Numbered from the stretch's first letter, positions 17,862 to 27,110 are shown. The stretch is DNA of 64,000 nt from Allorhizobium ampelinum S4 (GCF_000016285.1 NC_011989.1:3041001-3105000), one strand, 5' to 3'. A program made the numbers and translations. Notes: generated from the sequence alone by a model not told the origin.

Positions 17862-18337
17862 TGCTTCTGGCCTTCCTGCGTGCCGGGCGTGTCGGACAAC
17901 TGAACCATCCAGCTCCCCTGGCGGCCCGTGTCATATTCCTTGAAACCCATTTGCTGGTAACCGCGCTTGAAACAATCCCCGACGCCAACGATCTTGAACT
18001 CGTTTTCCGCCACGCACATGTTGACATTGCCGGTCCAGCGACCACCGCGGGCGGCATCTTCTGCGTAGAGATAATAGTAGCGCGATTTCAGCTCGCCTTC
18101 GATCAGCGTTGCGCAGGTCGAAGCGGGTACTTGCCACCAGCCCTCGCTGATCCAGCCTTCCGCCGCCCGATAGCCAATGGCCACGCCGACGAGATTGGCC
18201 GAACCATTGCAAACGCGAAAATCCGCCTGCGCGGGTGCGGCATAAGCAATCGGTGAAAATACAATGGTCAAAAACAGGCCGAGACGTGCAAGACGCCCGG
18301 AACCTGTAACGGAAGAGAGTGTGTTGGAATGAGGCAC
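17858..18337 (-). CDS. DUF1036 exported protein
   Basis: About 159 residues from a GTG at 18337; the frame is open to 18520 (TTG), so the start is uncertain. A signal peptide (LARLGLFLTIVFSPIAYAAPAQA) precedes the DUF1036 domain, with FRVCNGSANLVGVAIGYR, GWWQVPASTCATLIEG and YYYLYAEDA motifs and several conserved Cys. DUF1036 proteins are periplasmic or secreted, of unknown function. It overlaps pyk by 4 bases; a pyk-DUF1036 linkage is seen in other rhizobia to my knowledge. Confidence 0.85.
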   Translation of the reverse strand: MPHSNTLSSVTGSGRLARLGLFLTIVFSPIAYAAPAQADFRVCNGSANLVGVAIGYRAAEGWISEGWWQVPASTCATLIEGELKSRYYYLYAEDAARGGRWTGNVNMCVAENEFKIVGVGDCFKRGYQQMGFKEYDTGRQGSWMVQLSDTPGTQEGQKQ

Positions 18338-18585
18338 GGCTTCCGACGGAACTCCATTTTTCTGTGTTGCCTTCTTGCGACTATGGACCAAGAAAGTCAA
18401 CGCAAGTCTAATCGATTGTAATCCCCAAGCGAATGATGAGGGATGAGTTTGACTGTATGGTGACGCTAGCACGCCTTGAAGCGAACCAGATCCTTCTTGC
18501 CTCACAGGCTTGAACCGCAATAGCAGATATCACACGAATGATCATAAGGTGTTAAGCGACATCGAAGCATCCTTTTAAATCCGCC

Positions 18586-18680
18586 TGCTGCATAATTCCT
18601 TAAATCCAACCCGATTTAAGGAATTATGCAGCAAATTTGAAGGGCGACGGCCTCTTTTGTGCATTTGATAAGGCCCACAC
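18586..18680. repeat. RIME-like mosaic repeat, copy 3, with a perfect 21-bp inverted repeat
   Basis: The left arm at 18586-18606 (starting TGCTGCATAATTCC) is perfectly complementary to 18613-18633, with a 6-base loop. The flank to about 18680 (GGGCGACGGCCTCTTTTGTGC) matches copy 2 in inverse orientation. It lies in the 490-base gap between the divergent DUF1036 and amidohydrolase genes; I see nothing else in that gap. Confidence 0.75.
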
Positions 18681-18828
18681 GGCTGAAGCCTTGAAAAACT
18701 GGTGATAATCCTGTTTCTGCGTCGCAACCGGTCCAAATTCGACCCAAAGAATCCTCAGAATAATCGGTGAAGGATGCTTCACACGCATCCCCCATCATAG
18801 ACAATCCCATCACATAAATGTGTCAGCC

Positions 18829-19632
18829 ATGAATGACTTCAAACCCTATGAGACGATAGCCGGCGACAATAGCCAAGGCCTCGTTCTGCTAGCCGATCAC
18901 GCCATGAACCGGCTGCCTCCCGGCTATGGCACGCTTGGCCTGCCAGATAGCGCTTATCTGCGCCATATCGCCTATGACATTGGCGTGGAAGGCCTGACCC
19001 GGCAATTGGCGGCCCGGCTCGGCGTGCCTGCTGCCATGTCCTGTTTTTCCCGGCTGCTGATCGACCCAAACCGGGGCGAGGACGACCCGACGCTGGTCAT
19101 GAAAATTTCCGATGGGGCGATCATTCCCGGCAATCACCCGATCACCACGGAAGAATGGCAGCATCGGGTGGAAAATTTCCACCGGCCTTACCACCGCGCT
19201 GTTGAACGGATGCTGGCCGATGTTGCCTCGGCGAGCGGCAAGGCACCGCTGGTGCTGTCGCTGCATTCCTATACGCCCGCCTGGAAGGGCACGCCCCGCC
19301 CCTGGCATGCCGCCGTGCTCTGGGATAGCGATGAGCGCGCTGTGCGGCCACTGATCGACGCGCTCAGCCTGCCGGGCGACATTCTCGTCGGCGACAATGA
19401 GCCCTATGACGGCGCCTTGAAGGGCGATACACTCTACCGTCATTGCATGGTTTCGGGCATGCCTCATGCGCTGCTGGAAGTGCGCCAGGACCTGATCGGC
19501 GATGAAGCGGGCATCGCGGCCTGGGCAGACCGGCTGGAACCGATTTTTGCCGCATTGAACAGCGACCCTGCCCTGCACCAATGGCAGCAATTTCCGTCCC
19601 GCACCGGCCCTTACACCGCCTTGGAAAAATGA
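18829..19632 (+). CDS. N-formylglutamate amidohydrolase family protein
   Basis: About 267 residues from the ATG at 18829; a GTG at 18820 is equally possible and neither has a clear ribosome-binding site. The family marks are LLADHAMNRLPPGYG (metal-binding region), RLLIDPNRGEDDP, a central HRPYHRAVE and LSLHSYTP. The classical enzyme releases formate and glutamate at the end of histidine degradation. No hut genes are nearby, so the substrate here is uncertain. The stop overlaps the following frame, suggesting coupling with the DUF1244 gene. Confidence 0.83.
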   Translation: MNDFKPYETIAGDNSQGLVLLADHAMNRLPPGYGTLGLPDSAYLRHIAYDIGVEGLTRQLAARLGVPAAMSCFSRLLIDPNRGEDDPTLVMKISDGAIIPGNHPITTEEWQHRVENFHRPYHRAVERMLADVASASGKAPLVLSLHSYTPAWKGTPRPWHAAVLWDSDERAVRPLIDALSLPGDILVGDNEPYDGALKGDTLYRHCMVSGMPHALLEVRQDLIGDEAGIAAWADRLEPIFAALNSDPALHQWQQFPSRTGPYTALEK

Positions 19633-19643
19633 TCGGACAAAAG

Positions 19644-19955
19644 ATGAGCGAACTGACCAAGGAACAGCAAACCGAACTGGAAGCAGCGGCCTTTCGACGT
19701 CTTCTGGCGCATTTGCGGGAACGCAGCGACGTACAGAATATCGACCTGATGAATCTGGCCGGGTTCTGCCGCAATTGCCTGGCCAATTGGTATCAGGACG
19801 CAGCCGACGCCAAGGGTGTCGAGATGACCCGTGACGAGGCGCGCCATCATGTCTATGCAATGCCCTATGAGCAATGGAAATTGCGGCATCAGAAACAGGC
19901 GAGCGAGGCCCAGAAGGCCGATTTCGAAGCCTCTCGCCCGCAGGACGAGCCTTAA
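19644..19955 (+). CDS. DUF1244 family protein
   Basis: 103 residues from the ATG at 19644; an ATG at 19629 that overlaps the upstream stop is an alternative. It is a small helical, soluble protein with the conserved core RSDVQNIDLMNLAGFCRNC and LANWYQDAAD, and a later MPYEQWK. The C-x2-C pair in GFCRNC is a notable conserved feature. The structural family is known but without assigned function. Its tight spacing after the amidohydrolase suggests one operon. Confidence 0.85.
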   Translation: MSELTKEQQTELEAAAFRRLLAHLRERSDVQNIDLMNLAGFCRNCLANWYQDAADAKGVEMTRDEARHHVYAMPYEQWKLRHQKQASEAQKADFEASRPQDEP

Positions 19956-20182
19956 ACGTGGCTATGGACATGGCATCGGATATGGATAATTTTGCCTAAC
20001 CCTACCCCAGGGCCTCTTTCGGGTTTCAAGCTATTATCCATTTCTGACAAGAGCTTACCCGATATCCCGCTGACCCATCTGCCAAGGCCCGGACTTTGCG
20101 CCATGCAAAAGAACTTGACGTGGCGCAGAGTTCACGGCACGTCACCCCCACTCAAATGACCATCCCCAGCAAGGAGATCCCC

Positions 20183-20446
20183 ATGTCTGATGCTCATGGC
20201 GTCGCCCGTGACCAACTTCGCGCCTTTGTCGAGCGCATCGAACGCCTGGAAGAAGAAAAGAAGACCATCGCCGACGATATCAAGGACGTCTATGGCGAAG
20301 CCAAAGGCATGGGCTTCGACACCAAGATCCTGAAAAAGGTCATCGCGCTGCGCAAGAAGGATGAGCAGGAGCGGATGGAAGAAGACCTGATCCTCGATAC
20401 CTATCTTCATGCTCTGGGCATGATTGAAAACCCGCCGGAAGGCTAA
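20183..20446 (+). CDS. gapR: GapR-type nucleoid-associated protein (DUF2312)
   Basis: 87 residues. The start is set by AAGGAG eight bases before the ATG. The whole protein is the DUF2312 domain: a helical dimerisation part ([37 protein letters not shown]) and a basic helix ([13 protein letters not shown]). The Caulobacter GapR of this family forms a clamp around overtwisted DNA and helps topoisomerases during replication and segregation. The gene stands alone, followed by a RIME-like repeat and a bidirectional terminator. Confidence 0.9.
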   Translation: MSDAHGVARDQLRAFVERIERLEEEKKTIADDIKDVYGEAKGMGFDTKILKKVIALRKKDEQERMEEDLILDTYLHALGMIENPPEG

Positions 20447-20506
20447 AGCATCAGACCGGAAGTTTAGAACTGGCCTTCGGAAACCTCCGGTCCGCAAACA
20501 AAAACT

Positions 20507-20616
20507 GCTACAGCGCCGTGCGCCCTATATGGCGCACAAAGGTTCGCTGTAGCGCTTTATATCTGCTGCATAATTTTCTCTCTAAACCAATTCCCGTTTA
20601 AAGAATTATGCAGTAG
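20507..20616. repeat. RIME-like repeat, copy 4 (two adjacent palindromes)
   Basis: The first palindrome is GCTACAGCG (20507-20515) against CGCTGTAGC (20545-20553), with inner TGCGCC/GGCGCA. The second is CTGCTGCATAATT... (from 20563) against ...AATTATGCAGTAG (to 20616). This is the most complete copy in the window and fits the published two-palindrome layout of RIME elements. Confidence 0.75.
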
Positions 20617-20706
20617 CCCCCTCTTTAGGGGCCTAAACAGCTTCTCCCTCTTGAAAAAATGCAACGGGAGATGCGGGAACCAGCCAAGCCTTTACGTACA
20701 GATACG

Positions 20707-20733
20707 AAAAACCCGCGGTTACGCGGGTTTTTT
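20707..20733. terminator. Bidirectional terminator
   Basis: AAAAACCCGCG faces CGCGGGTTTTTT around GTTA. Long A and T runs on both sides allow use in both directions: for gapR on plus and the DUF882 gene on minus. Confidence 0.85.
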
Positions 20734-20766
20734 ATGCAGCCCTACCCGAAGGAAGGCTCGATATAC

Positions 20767-21264
20767 TTACCGGACCGCGCCGAAGCGGCCTGGATCGATG
20801 GCCTGGGCGCCGGGGGTAAAGCCGGTCTGCGATGCCTCAACCGGTGCGGTGATGGCCTGGGTTACGACACGCCCGCCACGGCCAGCCTTGGCTGGCGGCT
20901 CGATGCGGTTCTTGTTCATCGCCCATTGCGAAATCATCGTGCGGGTCAACTCGGTCCCGCCGGTCAGGCCTCGGCTGGCAGCATCCGCTTCACTGGGTCC
21001 CGGGCGTCCGCCCTTGACGGGAAGCGAAGCTTCACTCGCATGGCTTGCCGATTTCGGCTGGTCAAAAACATCGCCAAACTGGCCCGCACTCGGCTTGGTA
21101 CGAGAGGGCTGCGCAAGCGAAGCCACCTGTTGCTGCTGTGCCTTAGCTTGAGCTGGCGGCTGGGTCACGCCCTGAGCCGGAAGTGGTCCCTGGGTGAGAA
21201 CGGCGACGGCTTTCGGCTGCACCACCGGGGCGGGGGCAGGCTGAGGTCTTTCAGCGGGAGCCAC
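20767..21264 (-). pseudogene. Out-of-frame C-terminal tail of the DUF882 gene
   Basis: This frame encodes a Pro/Ala/Gln-rich tail beginning APAERPQPAPAPVV. Removing one copy of the 20-bp tandem duplication at about 21251-21290 joins it seamlessly to the DUF882 frame (PVAPAE followed by RPQPAPAP), giving one protein of about 639 residues. The tail is thus probably not translated in this allele. A terminator follows at 20707-20733. Confidence 0.75.
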
Positions 21265-22706
21265 AGGTTTTCAGCGGGAGCCACAGGCCGAACTTCGGCA
21301 ACAGCTGGAGCAACAGACGGCGCTGGCCGGTCACGCGGGATCACCACAGTCTTCAGCGGCGCGCCATCCTGGCTCTGTTGCAGTGCCTCGGCAGCTGCTG
21401 GAGAGAGCATGGCTTCTTCGACCGTGGACGGCTCGTCGCTCACCTGTGGACGCTGTTGCGGCAAGGTCGCCGCCATGGCATCGGCAAGCGCCGGACGGCC
21501 AGCTGGCACCGGAATATGCTGGGCAATAGGGTTGCTATCATCAGGCGATCCGAGAGAAGCGGTCATCACCGGCTCTGCATCACCCTTCATACCACGTGGC
21601 CCAAGCAGGGTCGGCACCGGAACCTTGTAGGCGGCCAGATCTTCATAGCCGCTTGACGGCGCGCCAGCGTCACCCGACGGATTGCCGGCAACTTTCTGCA
21701 GGGCATCCTCGGCAGCATTGCGCCCGCCAGGAGAGTAAAGCGCCACAGCCAGACTATCGTCACCCTGGCGCAGGGAAGGACGCGATTGCGGAACGGGAGC
21801 CGCGATATCAGGCGCCGCAGAGGCCACGGCCACAGGCATCGGGCTGGTTGGCGTTGGATTGGTCAGCTCGGCAGGTCTTGGTGTAGCGGCAGGAGCCGAT
21901 GCCCGCACCGGTGCGGCTGGGGCTGCATCTTCGTCGCCCTCGTCCTCATCACCGCTGCCAAACAGCATGGCCATCAGATTTCGCGGCCTGCCGCGCGGCG
22001 AGGATTTATTATCCGCCATCAATATTTGTTCAGACCCCAGGCGTTTCTTATATTCCTCCATCGCCACCTGATAGCCTGGAAGCGGCTTGCCATCGGCAGG
22101 AATATGCAGGGTCTTGCCATCGGGGAACATGCGCACCAGTTCGCTGCGCGGAACGCGCGGCCAGGAGCGGACGCCCGCCACATCCATATGCACGAAAGGC
22201 GAACCGGAATTGGGATAATAGCCCACGCCGCCCGCCTGGAATTTCATGCCGATATCGCGCAGGCTTTTCAGCGGCACGCCAGGGATGAAGAAATCCATCG
22301 CAGTGCCATTCATATGCTGGCTTTCCTTGGCGACGCCGGAAGAGCGCGAACGCAGCATGGCATTGGTGGCTGGCGAACGATAACCGGAAACGACATAGAT
22401 ATAACCGCTGGCGCCCGCCTTTTGGTAGACCGACCAGACGAGGTCGAACAGGCGCGGGTCCATCTTGGTCGCTTCGTTGCGTCGCCAGTCGCGCACAATA
22501 TTGTTGAGCTGCTGCAAGCCTTTGGGATCGTAGCGGCCATTGCGCTTGAAGGTGATTTCCTGTTTTTCGCCGGTATGGACGAAAAGGATTTTCAGCGAGC
22601 GCGTTTCAGCGGCAGCCGAACCGGTCGTGGCATAGAGGGCGGAAAAGGCGATCGTCATCAGGACCAGAGCTGTCAGAAACAGCTTGGATATGTTCGCCCA
22701 AATCAT
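21165..22706 (-). CDS. DUF882 peptidase-M15-like exported protein, frameshifted tail
   Basis: 513 residues in this allele from the ATG at 22706 (a TTG at 22766 only extends it artificially). The N-terminus is a signal peptide or anchor (LFLTALVLMTIAFSALYA). The DUF882 domain spans about 50-180 and has zinc-ligand-like positions of M15 peptidases: SGYRSPATNAMLR, ESQHMNGTAMDFF (His and Asp) and FVHMDVAGVRSWPR. DUF882 proteins (YcbK-like) are linked to murein metabolism. A Pro-rich low-complexity region follows. The reading frame is broken near 21265 by a tandem duplication, so the last part (SLPPPRWCSRK...) is an aberrant tail. The domain itself is intact. Confidence 0.85.
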   Translation of the reverse strand: MIWANISKLFLTALVLMTIAFSALYATTGSAAAETRSLKILFVHTGEKQEITFKRNGRYDPKGLQQLNNIVRDWRRNEATKMDPRLFDLVWSVYQKAGASGYIYVVSGYRSPATNAMLRSRSSGVAKESQHMNGTAMDFFIPGVPLKSLRDIGMKFQAGGVGYYPNSGSPFVHMDVAGVRSWPRVPRSELVRMFPDGKTLHIPADGKPLPGYQVAMEEYKKRLGSEQILMADNKSSPRGRPRNLMAMLFGSGDEDEGDEDAAPAAPVRASAPAATPRPAELTNPTPTSPMPVAVASAAPDIAAPVPQSRPSLRQGDDSLAVALYSPGGRNAAEDALQKVAGNPSGDAGAPSSGYEDLAAYKVPVPTLLGPRGMKGDAEPVMTASLGSPDDSNPIAQHIPVPAGRPALADAMAATLPQQRPQVSDEPSTVEEAMLSPAAAEALQQSQDGAPLKTVVIPRDRPAPSVAPAVAEVRPVAPAENLWLPLKDLSLPPPRWCSRKPSPFSPRDHFRLRA

Positions 22707-23107
22707 GGCCGTGCGGTCAAGCCGCCCTGGCCCTGAGGGCGATACAAATGCACCAGATATCCGCAAAATCCGTCCCCGTCAGAAAAGTCACATCGCTCGC
22801 TTATCACATGACTGTGAAATACGGTATCCACATGGCAATTTTGCCACATCGTTCAAATTGATTCTTATATGGTGAACCAATTCATAACAACCCATTGACA
22901 ACCAGTAATCAATCATCCTTACCCGGGGGTTAACAACTATCGATCCGTTTAGCTTTTGTGCGTAACGGCTGAAATACTCAGCCGGCCAGACTTTGAGCAA
23001 AACGGGCGTCCTTATAGCCCAAAATGACAACGCCGCCCACCCTGTCAGGTGCGCGGCGTGTTCAAATCTTCAGCCGGGCGCTGAAAAAACCCGGATATCA
23101 CCTTTTT
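22707..23107. other. Intergenic region upstream of the DUF882 gene
   Basis: 400 bases with no gene. It should contain the DUF882 promoter. A stem ACGCCGC-C-CACC against GGTG-C-GCGGCGT lies at 23030-23059 and may terminate the response-regulator transcript on the minus strand. Confidence 0.5.
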
Positions 23108-24655
23108 TCAGGCGGCGTGCTTCTGCGGATTATCCGGGTCGATCCCGTAATCCTTCAGTTTGCGATAGAGTGTTGAGCGACCGATTCCAAGCTTGCGTGC
23201 CACCTGGCTCATCTGGCCTCGGTAGAATTTCAGCGCGAAACGAATCAGTTCTTCCTCGATCTCAGCCAATTGCCGGACATTGCCGCTCTCGTCGATGCTG
23301 ACGATGACATTGTCCAACGCCACCGGACGCGGGTCCTCGGCGCGGGGGGCAGGTAGCCGGTCGATAAAGGCCAGTTCCGGCCGGTCTGCACCGCGCGGCG
23401 CCACCTGTTCCGGCTGGCTTTCGGCCGTGCCAGGCAGACCCGACCAGAACTTGTCCTGCGCCAAACCGCCTGGGATCTGTGCCAGGATCTGCGGGAAATC
23501 GCTTTCCGTCAGATCCGTACCTTCGGCAAGAATCACCGCCCGGTAGATGGCATTTTCCAGCTGGCGAATATTGCCGGGCCAATCGAAGGCCGTCAGCAAT
23601 GCAAGTGCGCCAGCCCCCAGAGACAGGGTCCGGGTCAGACGCTGCTCTGCCGAGAACCGTTCGGTAAAGGCGCGCGCCAGGAAGGGAATGTCCTCCTTGC
23701 GGCGGCGCAGAGCCGGAATGGTGATGGGGAAGACGTTGAGGCGGTAATAAAGGTCCTCGCGGAACCGGCCAGCCTTGACCTCTTCGATCAGGTCCTTGTT
23801 GGTCGCCGAGATTAGCCGCACATTGACCTTCTGGGTCTGGCGGGCGCCGATAACCTCGATTTCGCCTTCCTGCACGGCCCGCAGCAGCTTCACCTGGGTA
23901 TCGAGCGGCAATTCGCCGATCTCATCGAGGAACAGCGTGCCGCCGTCAGCCTCGGCGAACTTGCCGATATGGCGTTCCGTGGCACCGGGGAAAGATCCCT
24001 TTTCATGGCCGAACAGAATGCTTTCCACCATATTGGCGGGAATGGCAGCGCAATTGACCGTGACAAAAGGCCGCGACGCACGGTCGCTGCCCGACTGGAT
24101 AGCCCGGGCGACCATTTCCTTGCCAACGCCCGATTCGCCTTCCAGCACGACAGGGATATTCGATTGGGCCGCACGGCGCGACAGGTCGATGACCCGGGTC
24201 ATGGCCGGACTTGCCGAAATGATATCGGAGAAATGCACCGCCCCGGTGCGTGACCGGCGTGCAGGACGCGACTTGGCGTCGCGCTGGTCGACGCGTAGCG
24301 CATTGCCGATGGCCGATGCGATTCGCTCCGGCGAGACCGGCTTGACGACGAAATCGAAGGCGCCAGCCCGCATGGCCTGCACCACGGTATCGATGCCGCC
24401 CTGACCGGTCTGCACGATGACAGGCACGTCCGCCTCCTGACCACCGATGGCGACCAGGAAATCGAGGCCGGATACGCCCGGCATCATCAAATCGAGCAGG
24501 ATGACGGAAATCTCCGCCTTGTGCTGACGGAAATAGGCAAGGCCTGCCTCTCCGTCCTCGGCCAGATGGGCAACATGCCCCTGGCTTTCCACAGCGGCCT
24601 TCAACAACCGGCGTTGAACCGGATCGTCATCGACAACGAGAATATGAGCGGTCAA
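23108..24655 (-). CDS. Sigma-54-type response regulator (REC-AAA-Fis) with degenerate GAFTGA
   Basis: 515 residues. Receiver domain 1-120 with acidic pocket D10/D11, phospho-acceptor D55 (ILLDLMMPG) and K105. AAA domain about 145-380: Walker A GESGVGKE (173-180), Walker B GGTLFLDEIGELP (from 238), and a sensor region RLISATNKDL. A Fis-type helix-turn-helix lies at the C-terminus (MSQVARKLGIGRSTLYRKLKDYGI). The loop that contacts sigma-54, normally GAFTGA, reads GSFPGA at 220-225. It may activate poorly or act independently of sigma-54. No histidine kinase is adjacent. The target genes are unknown. Confidence 0.9.
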   Translation of the reverse strand: MTAHILVVDDDPVQRRLLKAAVESQGHVAHLAEDGEAGLAYFRQHKAEISVILLDLMMPGVSGLDFLVAIGGQEADVPVIVQTGQGGIDTVVQAMRAGAFDFVVKPVSPERIASAIGNALRVDQRDAKSRPARRSRTGAVHFSDIISASPAMTRVIDLSRRAAQSNIPVVLEGESGVGKEMVARAIQSGSDRASRPFVTVNCAAIPANMVESILFGHEKGSFPGATERHIGKFAEADGGTLFLDEIGELPLDTQVKLLRAVQEGEIEVIGARQTQKVNVRLISATNKDLIEEVKAGRFREDLYYRLNVFPITIPALRRRKEDIPFLARAFTERFSAEQRLTRTLSLGAGALALLTAFDWPGNIRQLENAIYRAVILAEGTDLTESDFPQILAQIPGGLAQDKFWSGLPGTAESQPEQVAPRGADRPELAFIDRLPAPRAEDPRPVALDNVIVSIDESGNVRQLAEIEEELIRFALKFYRGQMSQVARKLGIGRSTLYRKLKDYGIDPDNPQKHAA

Positions 24656-25231
24656 TTTTAGCTCCCCGAGTCCTTATGGCGTCTGGCGCCGGTTGAAACA
24701 TTGGACCATGTCCATAAGCGGCAGGATCAAAAACAAGATCCTCTTTCAAGTTCGGTCTTCTACAAACCCGGCCTCTTGCGGACCCGGCCACAAACCCTGG
24801 AAAAGCTGCGCATTCCAGGTTCCCTCCGCAAGCAAAGGCTGTAACCGTCGTCCTTGTCCCGCAAAATGCCATGGAGTTTTGAAAAACAGGTTCCAACATT
24901 TGCTAGGATTTTATCTATAGCCCGCCAAACTGTCCGCTTCGATACAATGCCTTAAAAAAAAGACTGCAAAAAGCCTGGGAATCCCGACCTTCGACACAGT
25001 CCAATTCCTCCGTGCCGCGATTTTGTCAAATATCGGCACAGACGTCTTTTTCATAAAATGCCAGATCGACGGGTAGAATGGCAAGCGCTGAAATGCACAG
25101 ACATCTGCCATATGCTGTTGTCGGGTGCCTTTGCCATGCTATGACTGGGGATATCTCATGCCAAACACATCGGACCGGCGCCTGTTCCATTTTGGTGACG
25201 GCGCGGCCCGAAAGACCTCAAGGGTGCCATC
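24656..25231. other. Intergenic region, no gene recognised
   Basis: 575 bases between the divergent response regulator and oligoendopeptidase genes. Short frames exist on both strands, but none has a convincing start or protein-like composition. It should contain both promoters. Confidence 0.5.
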
Positions 25232-27091
25232 ATGCCTTTCAGCCCCGTTAACCAGACCCGCCTTCCGGCAGCCGAATCCGCCAGCGTACCAGCGCACGGC
25301 CAAGGCCTCGGCACGCTGCCCGAATGGCAGCTCACCGATCTTTATCCGGCCCCCTCCTCGGATCTCTTCAAGGCCGACCTCGCCAAGGCCAGCGAAATGA
25401 GCCTGGCCTTCGAGACCAAATGGAAGGGGCGGCTGGAAGATGCCGCCGCCAAGGACGCGGATCAGGGCCTGGGAGCCGCGCTGAAGGAATTCGAAGAACT
25501 CGAAGACCTACTCGGCAAGATCGGCTCCTATGCCGGTCTCTATTATTATAGTGAGATGACCAAGCCGGAAAACGGCAAATTCTTCGGCGATGTACAAGCC
25601 AGGCTGACGGAGCTTGCCGCCCATCTGCTGTTTTTCACGCTGGAGCTGAATCGGCTGGACGATGCGGTGATCGATGCTGCCATTGCCCGCGATCCGGCCA
25701 CCGCCCATTACAAGCCCTGGCTGATTGATCTCAGGCAAGACAAGCCCTACCAGCTGGATGACAAGCTCGAGCAATTGTTTCTGGAAAAATCCCAGACCGG
25801 TTCGGCGGCCTTCAACCGGTTGTTCGACGAGACCCTGGCAAGCCTGCGGTTTGAGATTGACGGCGAACAGCTGACGCTGGAACCGGTTCTGACCATGTTG
25901 CAGGAGGCCGATCCGGCCTTGCGCGAAAAGGCGGCCATGGCGCTGTCGAAGACCTTCAAGGACAATATCCGGATTTTCGTGCTGGTCACCAATACCTTGG
26001 CCAAGGACAAGGAAATTTCCGATCGCTGGCGCGGCTTTGCCGACATTGCCGATAGCCGCCACCTGTCCAACCGGGTGGAGCGTCCGGTGGTCGATGCGCT
26101 GGCGGCTGCGGTGCGCGATGCCTATCCGCGCCTGTCGCACCGCTATTACAAGATGAAAGCCAAGTGGCTGGGCATGGAGCAGATGAATTTCTGGGACCGC
26201 AACGCCCCTCTGCCCGACAGTATCGACCGGATCATTCCCTGGGACGAAGCCCGCCAGACCGTGCTGTCGGCCTATGGCGGCTTTGCGCCTGATATGGCCG
26301 AAATCGCTGGTCGCTTTTTTGATGGCGGCTGGATCGATGCGCCCGCCCGCCCTGGCAAGGCGCCGGGCGCCTTTGCCCATCCGACCGTGCCGTCTGCCCA
26401 TCCCTATGTTTTGGTCAATTACCTCGGCAAGCCGCGCGACGTGATGACGCTGGCCCATGAACTGGGCCACGGCGTGCATCAGGTTCTCGCTGGCGAACAG
26501 GGCGCGCTGATGTGCCAGACGCCGCTGACGCTGGCCGAGACCGCCTCGGTATTCGGCGAAATGCTGACCTTCCGGGCGCTTCTGGAAAAGGCCACGGATG
26601 CGCGTGAGCGCAAGGCCATGCTGGCCCAGAAAGTCGAGGACATGATCAACACGGTCGTGCGCCAGATCGCTTTCTACGAATTCGAGCGCAAGCTGCACAC
26701 CGCCCGCAAGGAGGGCGAGTTGACGGCGGAAAAGATTGGCGAACTGTGGCTATCGGTGCAGGAAGAGAGCCTTGGACCGGCCATCAAAGTGTCCGAGGGC
26801 TATGAGACCTGGTGGGCCTATATCCCCCATTTCATCCATTCGCCTTTCTATGTCTATGCCTATGCCTTCGGCGATTGCCTGGTCAATTCGCTCTATGCCG
26901 TCTACCAGAATGCCGAACAGGGCTTCCAGCAGAAGTATTTCGACCTGTTGAAGGCTGGCGGCAGCAAGCATCATTCCGAACTTCTCGCACCGTTCGGTCT
27001 GGATGCCACCGACCCGTCCTTCTGGGCCAAGGGTCTATCGATGATCGAAGGGTTGATCGACGAGCTGGAAGCGCTTGACGCCAAAGCCTGA
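25232..27091 (+). CDS. pepF: Oligoendopeptidase F, M3 family metallopeptidase
   Basis: 619 residues. The zinc site is LAHELGHGVHQ with His409, Glu410 and His413, and a third ligand in LAETASVFGE (Glu436). The N-terminal helical half (GKIGSYAGLYYYSEMTKP, PAHYKPWLIDLR-like segments) matches the pepF/M3B clade. It cleaves short peptides in the cytoplasm. AAGGGTG precedes the ATG. The pabB gene follows after 19 bases, so the three genes pepF-pabB-pabC may share a transcript that ends at the terminator at 29007. Confidence 0.93.
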   Translation: MPFSPVNQTRLPAAESASVPAHGQGLGTLPEWQLTDLYPAPSSDLFKADLAKASEMSLAFETKWKGRLEDAAAKDADQGLGAALKEFEELEDLLGKIGSYAGLYYYSEMTKPENGKFFGDVQARLTELAAHLLFFTLELNRLDDAVIDAAIARDPATAHYKPWLIDLRQDKPYQLDDKLEQLFLEKSQTGSAAFNRLFDETLASLRFEIDGEQLTLEPVLTMLQEADPALREKAAMALSKTFKDNIRIFVLVTNTLAKDKEISDRWRGFADIADSRHLSNRVERPVVDALAAAVRDAYPRLSHRYYKMKAKWLGMEQMNFWDRNAPLPDSIDRIIPWDEARQTVLSAYGGFAPDMAEIAGRFFDGGWIDAPARPGKAPGAFAHPTVPSAHPYVLVNYLGKPRDVMTLAHELGHGVHQVLAGEQGALMCQTPLTLAETASVFGEMLTFRALLEKATDARERKAMLAQKVEDMINTVVRQIAFYEFERKLHTARKEGELTAEKIGELWLSVQEESLGPAIKVSEGYETWWAYIPHFIHSPFYVYAYAFGDCLVNSLYAVYQNAEQGFQQKYFDLLKAGGSKHHSELLAPFGLDATDPSFWAKGLSMIEGLIDELEALDAKA

Positions 27092-27110
27092 ACGGACAGA
27101 TCGAGCCACG

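Noticed and set aside
9190..20616. Insertion sequences or CRISPR behind the repeated blocks
   Set aside because: Repeats are about 50-120 bases, mosaic and without transposase, target duplications or regular spacers.
25508..26698. 396-codon frame opposite oligoendopeptidase F
   Set aside because: Shadow; the plus frame has the HEXXH site.
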